From: Brachynemurus nebulosus
Taxonomy: Eukaryota; Arthropoda; Insecta; Neuroptera; Myrmeleontidae
DNA: 64,000 nucleotides
Direction of reading: 5' to 3'
Assembly: GCA_035578155.1 (NCBI GenBank)
Contig: JAPWDM010000009.1
Span: 3,818,001 to 3,882,000, forward strand
Shown: piece by piece, positions 11,602 to 23,255 of the stretch
How the letters are laid out: the number at the start of each line of letters is the position of its first letter
How positions within the stretch are numbered: position 1 is the first letter of the stretch
Made by a program: the position numbers and the translations under genes
The notes under the pieces: generated by a model
Told to the model about the DNA's origin: nothing
The model's database searches: none
What the model saw: the letters and a program-made list of their open reading frames with translations, nothing else

Positions 11602-11774
11602 AGGCGTTCAGTAAAAATAACTTTTAATTCGTGAAATAGACAAAGTAATCGAACTTTAAATATTTTTCAATATTTAAAATGGAGTTTCACAAAGTAAATC
11701 TCTCAACAGTGAATTACTTATAAAAATCATTAAAAAAATAGCTGTATAATTTTAACTTAAAAAACTGGCGTGAA

Positions 11775-12020
11775 AGACGGATCACTGTAATGACGTCACA
11801 ATTTAAAAACAAACAAAAAAGTCAATGACGATAGTTATAACCTAAAAATTTTGATTTTATTCGTAACAACGTAAAACAAAAGCGAGTATTCCTTTAAATT
11901 CTGGTCAATTATTATTACTAACTGCATATTCAAACTAACATTTTCTACCATAGATGAAAATTATCAGAATCGACATGTTTGTTTACAAATTATGACGTCA
12001 TTTTGAAGTGTAATGGTGCG
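11775..12020. repeat. Imperfect inverted repeat centred on two TGACGTCA sites
   Basis: TAATGACGTCACAATTTAAA with AACAAAC at 11789-11813 is mirrored by GTTTGTTTACAAATTATGAC with GTCATT near 11979-12004. It lies between the two Penelope-like copies. Probably a small foldback element; borders are uncertain. Confidence 0.45.
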
Positions 12021-12239
12021 TTTTTAACTATTAAAAATTGTTAAAATAAAATTTCTAAATAATTATCGAATATTTTTGTGTTTCACCATTAAAATCAAAC
12101 ACATTTAAGTGACAACTCACAAAATTTGAAATAAATCCCCATAAACGTTTTTAACGTTAAAACAAGGAGGCGGGAGGGCTACAAAGTAGAAAAAACTGAC
12201 GCCTACGAAGAAGTTAAAAGTTTTGTGTACTGAAGCAGG

Positions 12240-12767
12240 CATAGCTGATTGGTGCTATTACAAAATCTTTAAATGCGTTTTTTCCCAAACCACTACTGTC
12301 ATTCGATTGGTAGGGAGCGGAAACGAAATTTTTGATCCACCATTAGGCTGCAATTTTAACACACTACTTTTTATATAAAATTATTTATTTAATTTATTAA
12401 TTAATAATTTATTATTTGTTAATCTCTCGATTTGTAATAAAAAACCCACAATATTTAAATTTTGTTATAAATCCGCCATTTTTTTTATATATACATATAT
12501 ATATAAATGTCAAATTCTAGATAATATGACAACGACAAATCTATAAATATGAATACATTTGAATTTTTTTTTGTTTCAGATCATTGTAAAAAAATCACAA
12601 TGGAATATTTTTTTTTTCACCATTCACCTGCAGCTTTTCTTCGAAGAGACTTTGACCCCAAAAAACATAAACAGAACGCTATAAAATTTAATAAAAAAAA
12701 AAAATTATTTCTCCATCTTCTCGTAATAAAATCCTTTATACTTCAACAAAGTTACGTGCTTCTATGA
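12240..12767 (+). mobile_element. Penelope-like remnant, copy 2 (5' part only)
   Basis: Diverged direct repeat of 10380-10800. Shared landmarks are GATCCACCATT, the AT-rich tract with AATAATTTATTATTTGTTA, CCACAATATTTAAATTTTGT, and the coding scrap CTTTTCTTCGAAGAGACTTT with GACCCCAAAAAACATAAACA. It stops before the GIY-YIG region, so the endonuclease part was lost or never copied. Confidence 0.6.
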
Positions 12768-12794
12768 AAATACTTGGTGACGGGCGCTGGGTAA

Positions 12795-13215
12795 AACCGC
12801 ACAAAAAAAATTTCGGTCCAGATTGTAAAAAAAAAAACTTTTTTATGCGGTGGATCGGGACCGCATAAAAAAAGTTTCATCGAAAGTGCATACAGAACGC
12901 ACAAAACCTCACGATTTGCTTAGAAGTTGCTTTTCTAAACAAGATAAAGTATTAATTTACACGTGGGAACAATTTATTTCATTTTTATAATTATTATGAA
13001 AATTCTGAAAAATACATCTGTAAAAAAATTTAATGATGCAATAATAATTTATATTCGTATGCAATGTACTGATTAAATTTTTTTCAAAGAAAGTTATTAT
13101 ATTTAATGTTATTTTCTTATTTTCTCTTGCTTTTGATTTATATTATGCACTTTAGTGGAAATTTTTTCAAAAAACGCATAAAAAAAATCGCACAAAAAAG
13201 GACCATAAAAAATGT
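12795..13215 (-). repeat. Interspersed repeat with ATGCGG/CCGCAT hairpin, inverted copy
   Basis: Contains the hairpin TTTTTTATGCGG-loop-CCGCATAAAAAA (12839-12873). Reverse-complemented it matches 28905-29540 and part of 17455-17765 (shared ATTTAATCAGTACATTGCAT, GTAAATTAATACTTTATC, GGTTTTGTGCG-type phrases). Short fragments of the same hairpin also occur near 31530 and 34050. No coding content. Confidence 0.65.
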
Positions 13216-14366
13216 TTAGCTGTAAATTTTTGAGACATAAATAAAATTTTAAATGAAAACCCCCGCTTTGAAGGTCCTCGGGACTTCTGGGAGTTATATT
13301 CAAATTTGTTTACAAAAATTAGATAATTTTCCTTGTTCAAAAAAAAAAAAAAAAATTTAGATTCAAAAAATAAAAATAAAAAAGAATATATAAATGTACT
13401 AGGTAATCAGAACCTAATTAAGTATTCGCCTACAGAACCTAATTAATTTTTTTTAACAAGTTCCGATAGTTCAAAAAATTTTAGCAAATTTTGACAAAAA
13501 GCTCATACTTCTGTCGAAACGTGTCAAAAAATTTGATGGTATTTTGACTGCAGAATTCACCCCATCGATTTGTGCCGACTTCTAACGTTATTATCCGTAA
13601 AAATAGATGTTTCGAAAGTTGTTCTATCATTTTCGGCTTCTACGGACCTCAAAGTTCTCAAATTTCTATCAAAGTCTCGCCATAACAGTGGCTGTAATAG
13701 CTAAATTTTCCATTCTGAAAATTCGCTGAAAGAATTAAATCTTACATAATACTGTTTTAAATACTTCTAATTACTTAAGAATTCTCAAAACTTTATTTTA
13801 AAAGAAAGATGTTTTAAAAAATTATTGTAAAACGATGTTTTGAAAAAATTACGGTTAACAAGCAAACTTAAAAAATTGTAAATAAAATTTTGTTAAGTTC
13901 TAATTCTGAAAACTTTTTTCAAATTATCACGTTAACAAAAAAAAAAACGTTCGTTATAATTTTGAATTTAAAATGATTAAATATAATGGAAATCGAAACA
14001 CTATCAAAAATAATATGATAAATGTTACAATTTACGGGGTCTCAAATTTTTAGTTCTACCGTGGATCACGCGAATGTTAAACGTATGACAGTGATTTTTA
14101 CTATTCTGATAAACATATCAGGCAATTTCTTTAAAATTCACATTTAATTATGAATCCAATTCTAAATTTCTGGATAACATTTTATTAATAAATACGAACG
14201 GGTTCTAATGGGTTAAATAGTATTGTCACCCAATTTGGTTCCTGTGGATACGAAGTTTGGTAACTTACAATTAGTACAATTTTAAAACCAACATATCATC
14301 CAATTTCAATAAATAAACAGTTTTATATTTTGATGGTACAAGCGCCGGGAAATGCAAAATAATATG
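13216..14366. other. Gene-free, contains one dispersed-repeat fragment
   Basis: The segment 13560-13740 (TTTTCGGCTTCTACGGACCT, then GGCTGTAATAGCTAAATTTT) matches 39045-39145 at a diverged level. The rest is AT-rich with nothing recognised. Confidence 0.5.
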
Positions 14367-15085
14367 TTAAGGAGAGATTCGTTAAAAAACAAAAAAAGAA
14401 ATCGATTTTTTTAATTCATAATTATGTTTTTTAAGGTGTTAGAAATATTATTCTAAAATTTTATTTAAAAAAAATGAAAAATCAAAAAGTTATGGGCATT
14501 TTAGTGCATGCACTTTACTATAATTCAATTTAAATAAATAACTTCAAATGCTTTTTTCTCGAAAGTACGTTTCTCAACATGGTTTCTCACGTATCTCAAA
14601 AAGTATTTGAGATATCGACATAAATCAAAGTGCATATTATTTTTCGATACCGTCATTTTGGCACGGACTAGGATCTTTTGGTTCCGTAATATATTTTCAA
14701 AATGGCGGCTGTTTATAGTCAAGACAAAGCGGTGATTTTTGAAAAATTTTTTTCAAAATGCGATATCTCGCTGGTTTTAATTTTTTTTTCTTAGATCCTA
14801 GTTAGTGCCATAACTGTATATGTATATTTTCAGAAAATTCTTGATTTTTTGATTTTAGTTCACTGGGGATTTCAGAACGCTAGGAACCATCAAGGTGGAA
14901 AAATCTCGCAGTGTCGACTTCAAAGCTATTTTTTATACTCAGATAATTTTTGAATTTTTTTTCTTTTCAATTTTTTTGTAATCTCAACACATGTAGAAAC
15001 AATGCTGTATATTGCGCGTACTCTTTCTCAACCTCGTATATAAAAAACTGCATGTTTTAGGACACACAAAAAACATTAAATATTG

Positions 15086-15175
<90 letters not shown>

Positions 15176-15405
15176 GGTAGCCAACATCAAAGGGTGTAAT
15201 TAGCATAAGTCTTAAGTTCATAATGATTAAAACACAGATTTAAATACGTTTTTTTGTGTCTCCCAAAATTGGGACTTTTCAGATACGAGGTTGAGAAAGA
15301 GTACGCGCGATATTTAGTTTTTTAATAAAATATATCTTTCTATAAAAAAAAGATAATAATAATAAAAGATCGATTTTTGGTATTTTTTGGCGAATCTCTC
15401 CTTAA
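14367..15405. mobile_element. TTAA-flanked transposon (GGAGAGATTCG ends) with internal AT microsatellite
   Basis: TTAA at both borders. The left end GGAGAGATTCGTTAAAAAAC and following AATCGATTTTT are mirrored at the right (AAAATCGA near 15370 and CGAATCTCTCC). A broken, inverted copy of its left ~150 bases is at 26930-27088. The interior is non-coding and has an expanded AT repeat. Confidence 0.8.
15088..15172. repeat. (AT)n microsatellite
   Basis: About 80 bases of uninterrupted AT dinucleotide inside the TTAA transposon. Confidence 0.95.
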
Positions 15406-16043
15406 CAACGTTGAGTTTTCGCAAAAAAAAAAAATGCATAAAAATCAGTTGAAATTCGATAGATTTTAGAATTTCAAAAAGTTTTACGGTGATTAAGAAG
15501 CCGATCGGTGAGAAAAATGCGTTATAATATTTGACCAAAATACATTCACTCTTATTGCGGCAATAATTTTTTATTATATCTCAATAAAAAATTATGCTAA
15601 AAATCTAAAATCTGGCAAAGTAACTAATAAATTGATTTTCCGGATAAATGAATATTATTAACCAATAAGCTATCAATATGTGATAAGCACAATAAATCAT
15701 AAATACTTATATAACTTTCAAAAATGTAATTCTTGTTGGCCCACGCGAAATCAATAAATCCACAGAAAAATGTCAAATTTTTGTATTCGAAATGACTTTT
15801 TATTATTTTTAGTGTTTCGTATTAAAACTGGCAAAACGGAATACTTATGCGAAATCATTTCGGTGTCCGTCCGTCTGTCTCTAGCAGGCGATTTTCCCTG
15901 AAAGTATTCGACGTGAAAATTTGAAATTCAAGTAACCTATAGAAAGTAAGAGAAATATTTTTCCCGAAAAGCATCGAGAAGGATATCAAAGGAAAACCTA
16001 TTAAAGCACGAATTCAATAATAACTGTATATTTTTATTTTCAA
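15406..16043. other. Gene-free AT-rich stretch
   Basis: Nothing recognised except a phrase GTCCGTCCGTCTGTCTC near 15865-15881, a common motif at the ends of insect transposon relics. Confidence 0.45.
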
Positions 16044-16125
16044 GCCCGACGAAAGGTGCGGGGGCAGCTGTGGTTGTACAGAGAGCCCGAAAGGTGCGGG
16101 GGCAGCTGTGGTTGTGCAGAGAGCC
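16044..16125. repeat. Two tandem ~40-bp GC-rich units
   Basis: GAAAGGTGCGGGGGCAGCTG with TGGTTGT(A/G)CAGAGAGCCCG occurs twice in a row, unusually GC-rich for this window. The following sequence to about 16195 (GAGC, poly-T, GCTCG, then ATTCCCGGGGCCTACCAT) is found inverted at 35325-35395. Confidence 0.8.
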
Positions 16126-17279
16126 CGAGCTTTTTTTTGCTCGAAGAATTTTTCAAAAATCTGGTTTATTCCCGGGGCCTACCATCTTTTCCCCACGATC
16201 CTGTTTATTTTATTTTTTTTTTTATTCTTTTAAAAATTTCTTATCAACAGAAAGGTCGAGGCTCAGAAAAATTATAACGGTTGAATTTTCGTACGTATAA
16301 TTTTCTTGGTACATAAAAAGAAAGTTTGACGACAAGTTTTGCTCTGATCAAGATGCTGTTAGTCAACAATTATGTTAATGTTATATTAAATGGGAATTCT
16401 TGTGAATTCTTTAAGAAATGAGTCATATAAATAAGGACGTAATGACTGATAAATCTGCCAATTGCCAATGACATGAAAAATTTGTCAATTTCTACACACT
16501 AATAAGCAATAGATATATTTGTTAGCGTATTCATATAGAAATAATAGATTCAAAATATTCAAAAAATAGTATATTGTACAATAAGTGAGAAATAAGCTTT
16601 TCCCACGCATTTTACACTATACTTTTTCTACGAGCACATTTTTCTCTCGTAAAATTTAACATAAATAATTAAAATAAAATTTAAATAAGTAGTAAAAATT
16701 TTTTAAACTTATAATGTCAATGATAAGATGTTCAAATTTTTGCAAAAGCATACTTTGAAACTATGGAAACAATAATAAATAATCAACTTACATATGTATA
16801 TTTTTAGTTTTAATTATATAGATTAGATGTTAAATCAAAGACAGAGCCTACTTTTTTATTATATTAAGCCGTGGGAAATAATTTCCCACGGCTATTTCCG
16901 CATTGTGTGGGCAATTGTTAATTTTTACATATAGTTATCGGTGCGCAAAATGTTACTTTTAATAGTAGGAGTAGAAAAAAAATTGTTTTAGTACTTTTCT
17001 GAGTTAAAATATTCTCTATAAAGATACGATTGTTTTGAAATTGAAAATTATAGTTTATTTCATGAATAAAATTTATTCGTCAGGACAAATCTGATAATAC
17101 ACTTTTTCTCACGGATGGACAGACTTAAACCCCACAGCTATAGGGCTAGTCGCATTTTTCTCTTAAATAATAGTTACATATAAGGCTATGAAAATGCAAT
17201 AAAAAAATTTATAAAAGGGCAGGAACATCAAAAAGGTATTTTGAAAACTTGAAAAATTTTTAAAACTATTTAAAAATTA
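16126..17279. other. Gene-free; holds a 27-base palindrome
   Basis: No gene. At 16867-16893 AGCCGTGGGAAAT and its exact complement flank one base, a perfect hairpin. Similar CCCACGCATTTTACAC text near 16599 and GCGTGGGAATAATTTTC near 192 suggest a worn repeat end. Confidence 0.55.
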
Positions 17280-18020
17280 GACCTAAGCTTTAATTCGCAA
17301 CTGGCATTACCTATTTTTAACAGCTTTTATTTAAGTTAGTTTGTTTGTTTAGATCAAATCTTGCAATTAAAATTTAGAAAACTTCTAATTGAACTAGAAG
17401 TTTTAATGTGTATATCCTTGATGACAATGCAATACAGCAAAACTTTTTTCTATGCAATTTTTTAATGCGGTTTTTTAAAAAATGATCATTAAAATGCATA
17501 ATGTGAATCAAAATCAAGAGAAAGTAAGAAACTTAAACGTTAACTATAATAACTTTTTTGATAAAAATAGATACTTTTCAATGGTTTTTAAGCATTTAAT
17601 CAGTACACTGCATAAGAACATAAGTTATTGCATCATTTAATATTTTTTTTTTACAATTTTCATAATATTATAAAAATGAAATAAAGTGTTCCTACGTGTA
17701 AATTAATTCTTAATCTTGTTTAGAAAAACAACTTCTTAAGAAATTTCTAAGTTTTGAGCGTCTTGAGTTATCTTAAATCTTACCTCAAGATTTTATAAAT
17801 TATGTTGCAAATTGTATCTAACTTCATTCAAAAATTATTTTATTCATTTTAATTCATTTTTAAATAAAAGCTTGCTTTAAAAAATTATTTTTTAAAAGCT
17901 TTTATTTAACTTGCTATGTTAGTATGTTGGTTTAGATCAAATCTTGGAATCAAAATTTAGACAGGTTCTAATTGAGCTAGAGCTTTCAAATTTTGCATAC
18001 GTGTATAACCTTGATGACAA
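17280..18020 (+). repeat. Direct-repeat pair (17.29 and 17.89 kb) flanking a hairpin-repeat fragment
   Basis: 17320-17450 and 17898-18035 share AGCTTTTATTTAA, TTTAGATCAAATCTT, TCTAATTGA(A/G)CTAGA and CCTTGATGACAATGCAATA. Between them 17455-17765 matches the repeat at 28905-29180 on the same strand (GCATAATGTGAATCAAAATC, TTAAGCATTTAATCAGTACA). Structure only; no coding content. Confidence 0.55.
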
Positions 18021-18341
18021 TGCAATATTGTATAATTAGTTTTGTCCTACATCGCCCCAAACCAAAACTATTGATTTTTAGTCCTGTGCAACTTTTTAAC
18101 ATTTCAAACTGTCAAATATTGTCCCATGATTTTACATTGCAATTTTTAGTTTCCATAGTTATGCTTGATTAAGGTAAATTAACCAATTAAAATATAAGTA
18201 AAAGATTTATTACTTCTTTAATTTTTTTTCAAATTAATTGTAATCAGACTAAAAAGTAATGTTTAAAATGTTTCTTAAGAAAAAGTTTTTATTTAAAAAT
18301 GGGCTAAAAAAAAATAAAATAACTTTTGAATGCAGTTTGAA

Positions 18342-18484
18342 GCAATATGCAACATAATTTATAAAAGCTTGAGGCGTTTAATTAAGTTTGGTAACTACTG
18401 AAAAGCAAAATAGCTACACTTATATCCAAAACAGAAATAATTAATAAGAACGCCTCAAGCTTTTGTAATTATGTTGCATATTGC
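18342..18484. repeat. 143-bp inverted repeat with 36-base arms
   Basis: GCAATATGCAACATAATTTA then TAAAAGCTTGAGGCGTT is mirrored by AACGCCTCAAGCTTTTGTAA then TTATGTTGCATATTGC. A third partial copy of the arm follows at 18495-18525. Likely a small foldback element. Confidence 0.8.
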
Positions 18485-19827
18485 TTTCTCTAAGCAATAT
18501 GCACCATAATTTATAGCTAAGCTTTTTCTTAAAAAACATTTTTTTTTTACTTTTTTTTACTTAATTTTATTCCATTCAACACGATATAATTTCAAATTTT
18601 TTATACACGGCATATTTTGTCGGTGGTTTTATGCAGAACCGGGCACAATTTTGATTTTATTATGATTAAATAGAATAGGGGTACACGGGGCGAAAAGTTT
18701 AGTAATTAGTTGAAAGAAAAAAAGACCCAAAATATTACCTCGAATTATTCTGGTTTCGGTACTCCAAGTATTGTATTCTTCCATATTATTATTAAAACGG
18801 TGAAAATATATTATTTCAATCAAAAATCACTATTTCACGCAACAGTTATCAAATCGTACAATTTTTGGCAAATAAATTGCCAAATTCACAAACATTTTTA
18901 TGTTTATATTCGAAATTTTTAATACACAAACAAATGCATGAATCGTTCAAATCACTCTCAATTTACTTACAGAAAAAAATGAAAACAAAATTAAATTCAC
19001 CCTCGTTCGTTAGTCGATAAAAATTTGTTTACATTGCGGCTATTATTAATTGAGCACTTGCCCGCGCGCGCTACTCATCGTTGAGCGTTAAGTAAATATT
19101 GTAATATCGCACATGTGCGTTTAAATGTGACCACGATCAAACAATGAATGCAAATAGTCGACAATAAGACCATATACCGTGTAATAAGTTGAAACATCCA
19201 CTAAACCGTATCAGATTTTTTTACTACTATTTAAATACTGAAATGGCGATTATGTCATCTTCAAAATGGCGGCGGCCGACCGACAATCAGTCGCCACTAC
19301 TCATTTTTTTTTTTTGTGGCCAATAAATTTACGAAATTTCAATAGGTACGGTGTCAGGACGAGGATCCATCCAGTGTATAAACGAACATTTGGAAATTTT
19401 ATGCCCAAAGTGATAATGGCTAAGGTCATATAAACAGGTTGAAAAAATGGTGCTGGTACCAAGTTGTAACAATTTGCCGCCATGCATTCAATTTTTGAAA
19501 AAACCGACCCAGTCTAATGCACGTGTAGATAATACGACGAATTCAAAACGACGACGAGGATTCTAATGGCGAAATTTTTGTCGTAACAATTAGTGACGAT
19601 ATCGCGGGAAATCCAGTAACGCTATCTCGTCAAACCAGTTGGGACTATTAGAACGAAGTATATGAGACAGGAAAATTTCACAAGGACTCGCCGTTACCAA
19701 AAATCTTCGTTCTGATTGATTTCTAACAAGAGTTTTTCTTTTCGCTTACTATTTTCAATTCGTTTCCCTTTCCCCCTTTTGATTTTCTAATTTTATTTTC
19801 ATATGGATGACTATCGGGACAGTTCCT
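18485..19827. other. Gene-free; locally GC-richer around 19.0-19.7 kb
   Basis: No recognised gene. The base composition rises (CCCGCGCGCGCTACTC near 19060; GGCGGCGGCCGACCGAC near 19268). A 55-codon frame from ATG at 19266 (MAAADRQSVATTH...) runs through a poly-T tract to TAA near 19431. Its product is unfamiliar, so I do not call a gene, but an unrecognised first exon or promoter cannot be excluded. Confidence 0.35.
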
Positions 19828-20688
19828 TTAAGGGAGGAGTTCAAATAAAAAAGCAACTTTTTTATTATGATTATTTTGCTTGTTGAAATTTTTTTCAAAT
19901 TAGGGAGGGTTTCAATTAGAAAATTTTGTTTTTGAAACATTCATTACTCTTCCCTGTGGGGGGAGGGGGCCTTTTATCACAAATTTTTAAGCGTTTCAAG
20001 GAACGCCATATCTCAAAAAGTAATGAATATTTTTTAAATATTTTTTCATTATTTTATTCGTAAAGGATCTGTCCATAAAGCTGAGTATGGGTTTCAGAAA
20101 ATTTTAAAAATTAACTATAAAACTGTAATTCCAAACTTCTAAAAATTATAAAACCCAATTTTTTATTAAAAAACAAATATTTAAAAATAGTTACAATTGT
20201 TCAAATGGAAAAAGCATACTCCACTTTATGCGCAATATGTTTATGAACAAACTAAAAAAAAAAAAATTAAGTCTCTATCTTTTCTTATGATATGATTTTC
20301 CTTGTCGGGAAAAACACAACTTTCGGGAAACGGTAAAAAACAAAAATAATAACAAAAGAAGCGGTTTACTCACTGTTTATTAAAACGTTTACAAAGGCAT
20401 ACAAATAAAAGAACATTATTTCAGTGCATACTGTAACACTCATATACACACCAAAACTAAATATTACTGATAAAATTGCGAGGGGGGCGAGCGTTATCTG
20501 CAAAGGAGCAGCAACTTGGCTGTGCAGCGACTCACAAATAAATATTTTTCTACTTGAAAAAAAATTTTTTTGGCCGTGTTTTATATATCACCGTGTTTGT
20601 AAAGAACCACAGAACAAAATAAAAACAAAAAACGAAATTCGAAAAAAATTAGTTTATTAGCCGTTTCTGGCGTGAACTCCCTCCTTAA
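19828..20688. mobile_element. TTAA-flanked nonautonomous transposon, copy 2
   Basis: Second copy of the element at 2070-2923, with TTAA borders and ends GGGAGGAGTTCA and TGAACTCCCTCC. Nearly collinear with copy 1 but with small differences (for example the poly-A tract near 20258 and GTTTATTAAAACGTTTACAA in place of the copy 1 text near 2615-2680). No coding frame. Confidence 0.85.
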
Positions 20689-20725
20689 AGAAATTGACTT
20701 CAGACCAAAAAGTATAAGATACACT

Positions 20726-21270
20726 CAGGGTCCGATTTACCCTAAGAAGTGCCGCCCGTTGGGCACCGCGAAAAATGTCACCCCTGGCAAAAAAAATCAC
20801 ATCAACTTTTCCCTAAAAGAAGTAAGTGACAATGAAAAAAAAAAAGGAAAATAATTTCTGAGTAACTATTTAACTTTTTCCCACCTACAAAAAAATAGGT
20901 GATGAACATTCACCTTTAAATTGTACGGAAATTCCGTTTGGATGCCTCCCGAATGCTAAGTAGATCCTGACTCGGTTAATACGAATGTGTCAATTTTAAA
21001 CAAAGATTATGTGTGAAACTTCATTCAATACACCCTGATATGAAATGCGTCAATATATTTAAAAAAAAAATAAATCTAGTGTATTACATTTTGCTAATAT
21101 TAGCTAAATTACATTCAGCCAATACAAACTATTTAAAAAAAATGAAGAACCGAATATATTTGTCACATGTAGAGAAAGTAAATTAAAATAATTCAAATTG
21201 CCAAATTGTGTTCCAAATTTTGCTGCGGTAACCACTAACCCCACGTGCCCCTATTGTAAATCCAGCACTG
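20726..21270. mobile_element. Possible hAT-like element, worn
   Basis: The left end CAGGGTCCGATTTACC resembles the right end GTAAATCCAGCACTG in reverse. Its subterminal GTGCCGCCCGTTGGGCACCG with GAAAAATG is the inverse of the block at 10265-10287. The flanking 8-mers do not match well, so borders are tentative. Confidence 0.35.
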
Positions 21271-21351
21271 AGAATACTAATAATGGTGTGTATGGAGTTT
21301 ATTATAGACTAGAAAGTCTCAAAAACGGACATTAAATCACATTATGTGTTA

Positions 21352-22463
21352 GACCTTTATACGACCACTTTTCGCTGAGATATCGGACTTTGAATGGAAA
21401 AGGATCATTTCATCTTTGACCATCGATATCTCAGTAACCAATGATCACACAGAAAATTGAAGATGGGTTTTAAAAACTCGAATAAATTCTCTACAAGGAT
21501 TAGCCATTGTTTTTTCGGAAAAAAAGTTTTTTGCACACTCTACATGAATTTGAAAAATCAAGAAAAAAAGAGCTTTTGGTGGCTTTTTCGAAAACCAAGC
21601 GCTGAATTAAAAATATCGAGCAAACCATTAATGTTAAGTGTGCCTTTTACAATTCAATATACCCACAAAAACCCTACCGAGTTTCAATTTAATCCATCCA
21701 GCGAATTTTTTGTTTTATTCGATTGAATTTTTGAAAAAATTAAACTTGCTCATTTTTTGCTCTTTAACTTTCATAATCTTTAACAAAATGAAAAAAAAAT
21801 TCACATTTTTATCAATTTAACAGTATTTAAATTTATAAAAGAAAGAAAAATTCTTAAAAAATTTTCAAAAAAAAATTTTTCTACAATTTTTCAAGAAAAT
21901 TTTTTTCGAAAAATTCTTAAAAAAAATTTTTTTCGAAAATTTTTTTAAGAAATTTCCTTTCTTTTATAAATTTAAATAACTACTGTTATTGATAAAAATG
22001 TGAAAAAAGCTGAGAAATTTTTTTTTTCATTTTGTTAAAGATTATGAAAGTTTAAGAGAAAAACTGATCCTTTAATTTTTTCAAAAATTCAATCGAATGA
22101 AACAAAAAAACCGCTGGATGGATTAAATTGAAACTCGGTGGGGTTTTGGTGGGTATATTGAGCTGTAAAAGACACACTTAACATTAATGGTTTGCTCGAT
22201 ATCTTTAATTCAGCAATTGATTTTCCAAAAAGCCACCAAAAGCTCCTTTTTTCTTGATTTTTCAAATTCATGTAGAGTATGCAAAAAAATTTTTTTCCGA
22301 AAAAACAATCGCTAATCCTTGTAGAGAATTTATTCGAGTTTTTAAAACCCATCATCAATTTTCTGTGTGATCATTGGTTACTGAGATACCGATGGTCAAA
22401 GACGAAATCATCCTTTTCCATTCAGAGTCCGATATCTCAGCGAAAAGTGGTCGTATAAAGGTC
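21352..22463. repeat. 1.1-kb near-perfect palindrome (two ~540-base inverted arms)
   Basis: GACCTTTATACGACCACTTT at the left is matched by AAAGTGGTCGTATAAAGGTC at the right, and the two halves remain complementary with few differences up to an AT-rich centre near 21908. Each arm carries an 89-codon open frame in mirror image (21457-21726 +, 22089-22358 -). They differ at about 13 of 89 residues, which looks like neutral drift and not protein constraint. Single-arm relatives occur at 30150-30570 and 26770-26870. Confidence 0.9.
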
Positions 22464-23255
22464 CAGGAAAAAACAAATTAAAAGCTGAATGAACAAGTTA
22501 TCCGGTCCATATGGTGGAAAACTTTTTTACAAGTCCGTGGACCAAAAAAAGAAACCGAAAAAATTTCGAAAATTTTTTTTTTCAGTGTATTTATTAGGAC
22601 TGAGCGATACACGTTGCTTTGAAATTTTTTTATGGTAAGATCTCAATACTAGGAACTTCCAGCTTTAAATTGCTTTGCTTACGACTCCGATACGACCATT
22701 TTTCACGAAGATACAGCCATTCGAAAAATCGCTAAAAATTTGGAATTTTTTTTGATCCTTTAATTATTTCCGCTAGAGTGTATAATTATTATCTACCAAA
22801 TTCTAACCCCTTACATCACATTTGTCGTACACACATACATATGTTTAGAAAAATACTGACGTGAATGGCGTCCATTAAAGACTTGTTAACTGAAAAACGA
22901 ACCTTAAAACTGCATTAATCACACCTGGACACGGGAATACATAGACCCAGTTACTTGGTATTGGTACTCCCTTCACATGGAGACATAAGCGAGTAATACA
23001 TACAAGAGACAATGATCGACTGACATGACGTACAAAAGACTACCAGCGAATGACTTCTACTTTTTGTCTATCAATGATAAAGTACCACCGGTGCTTGGGA
23101 ACTTACAATTTTCCCACTTCAACGCCGTACCATCAAAAAATTGGCCATTACATCACTCTCTCGTATCAAAAAAAATATTAAATTTAAACCTTTGATCAAA
23201 CAAAAGTTTACCAAGCTTAGTGAGGCAAAAATCAAATCTAATTGAAGATTCATCT
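22464..23255. other. Repeat-derived flank, no gene
   Basis: 22490-22770 (GTCCGTGGACCAAAAAAAG, AATACTAGGAACTTCCAGC, CGATACGACCATTTTTCACG) is related in reverse to 29870-30110, so the unit making up the palindrome arm extends here on the right side only. 22770-23255 has no recognisable gene. Confidence 0.5.

Larger units (their letters stand above)
10316..11640 (+). mobile_element. Penelope-like retroelement remnant, copy 1
   Basis: Contains a GIY-YIG endonuclease-like frame (10675-11301) and, downstream, a hammerhead-like core (11578-11601). Upstream non-coding sequence from about 10380 (AATCCACCATTTGCGATGCA) through the AATAATTTATTATTT-like tract and AACCACAATATTTGAA matches 12240-12700. Penelope-like elements are known to join a reverse transcriptase to a C-terminal GIY-YIG domain and to carry hammerhead ribozymes. 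No reverse transcriptase part is visible, so this is a truncated copy. Confidence 0.65.

Noticed and set aside
19266..19433. 55-codon frame starting MAAADRQSVATTH in a GC-richer patch
   Set aside because: Unfamiliar product running through a poly-T tract, and no splice partner found; kept only as a note.
21457..21726. Open frame in the left palindrome arm, mirrored at 22089-22358
   Set aside because: The two copies differ mostly at amino-acid-changing positions, with no sign of protein-level constraint, and it is not recognisable; its openness is likely chance.
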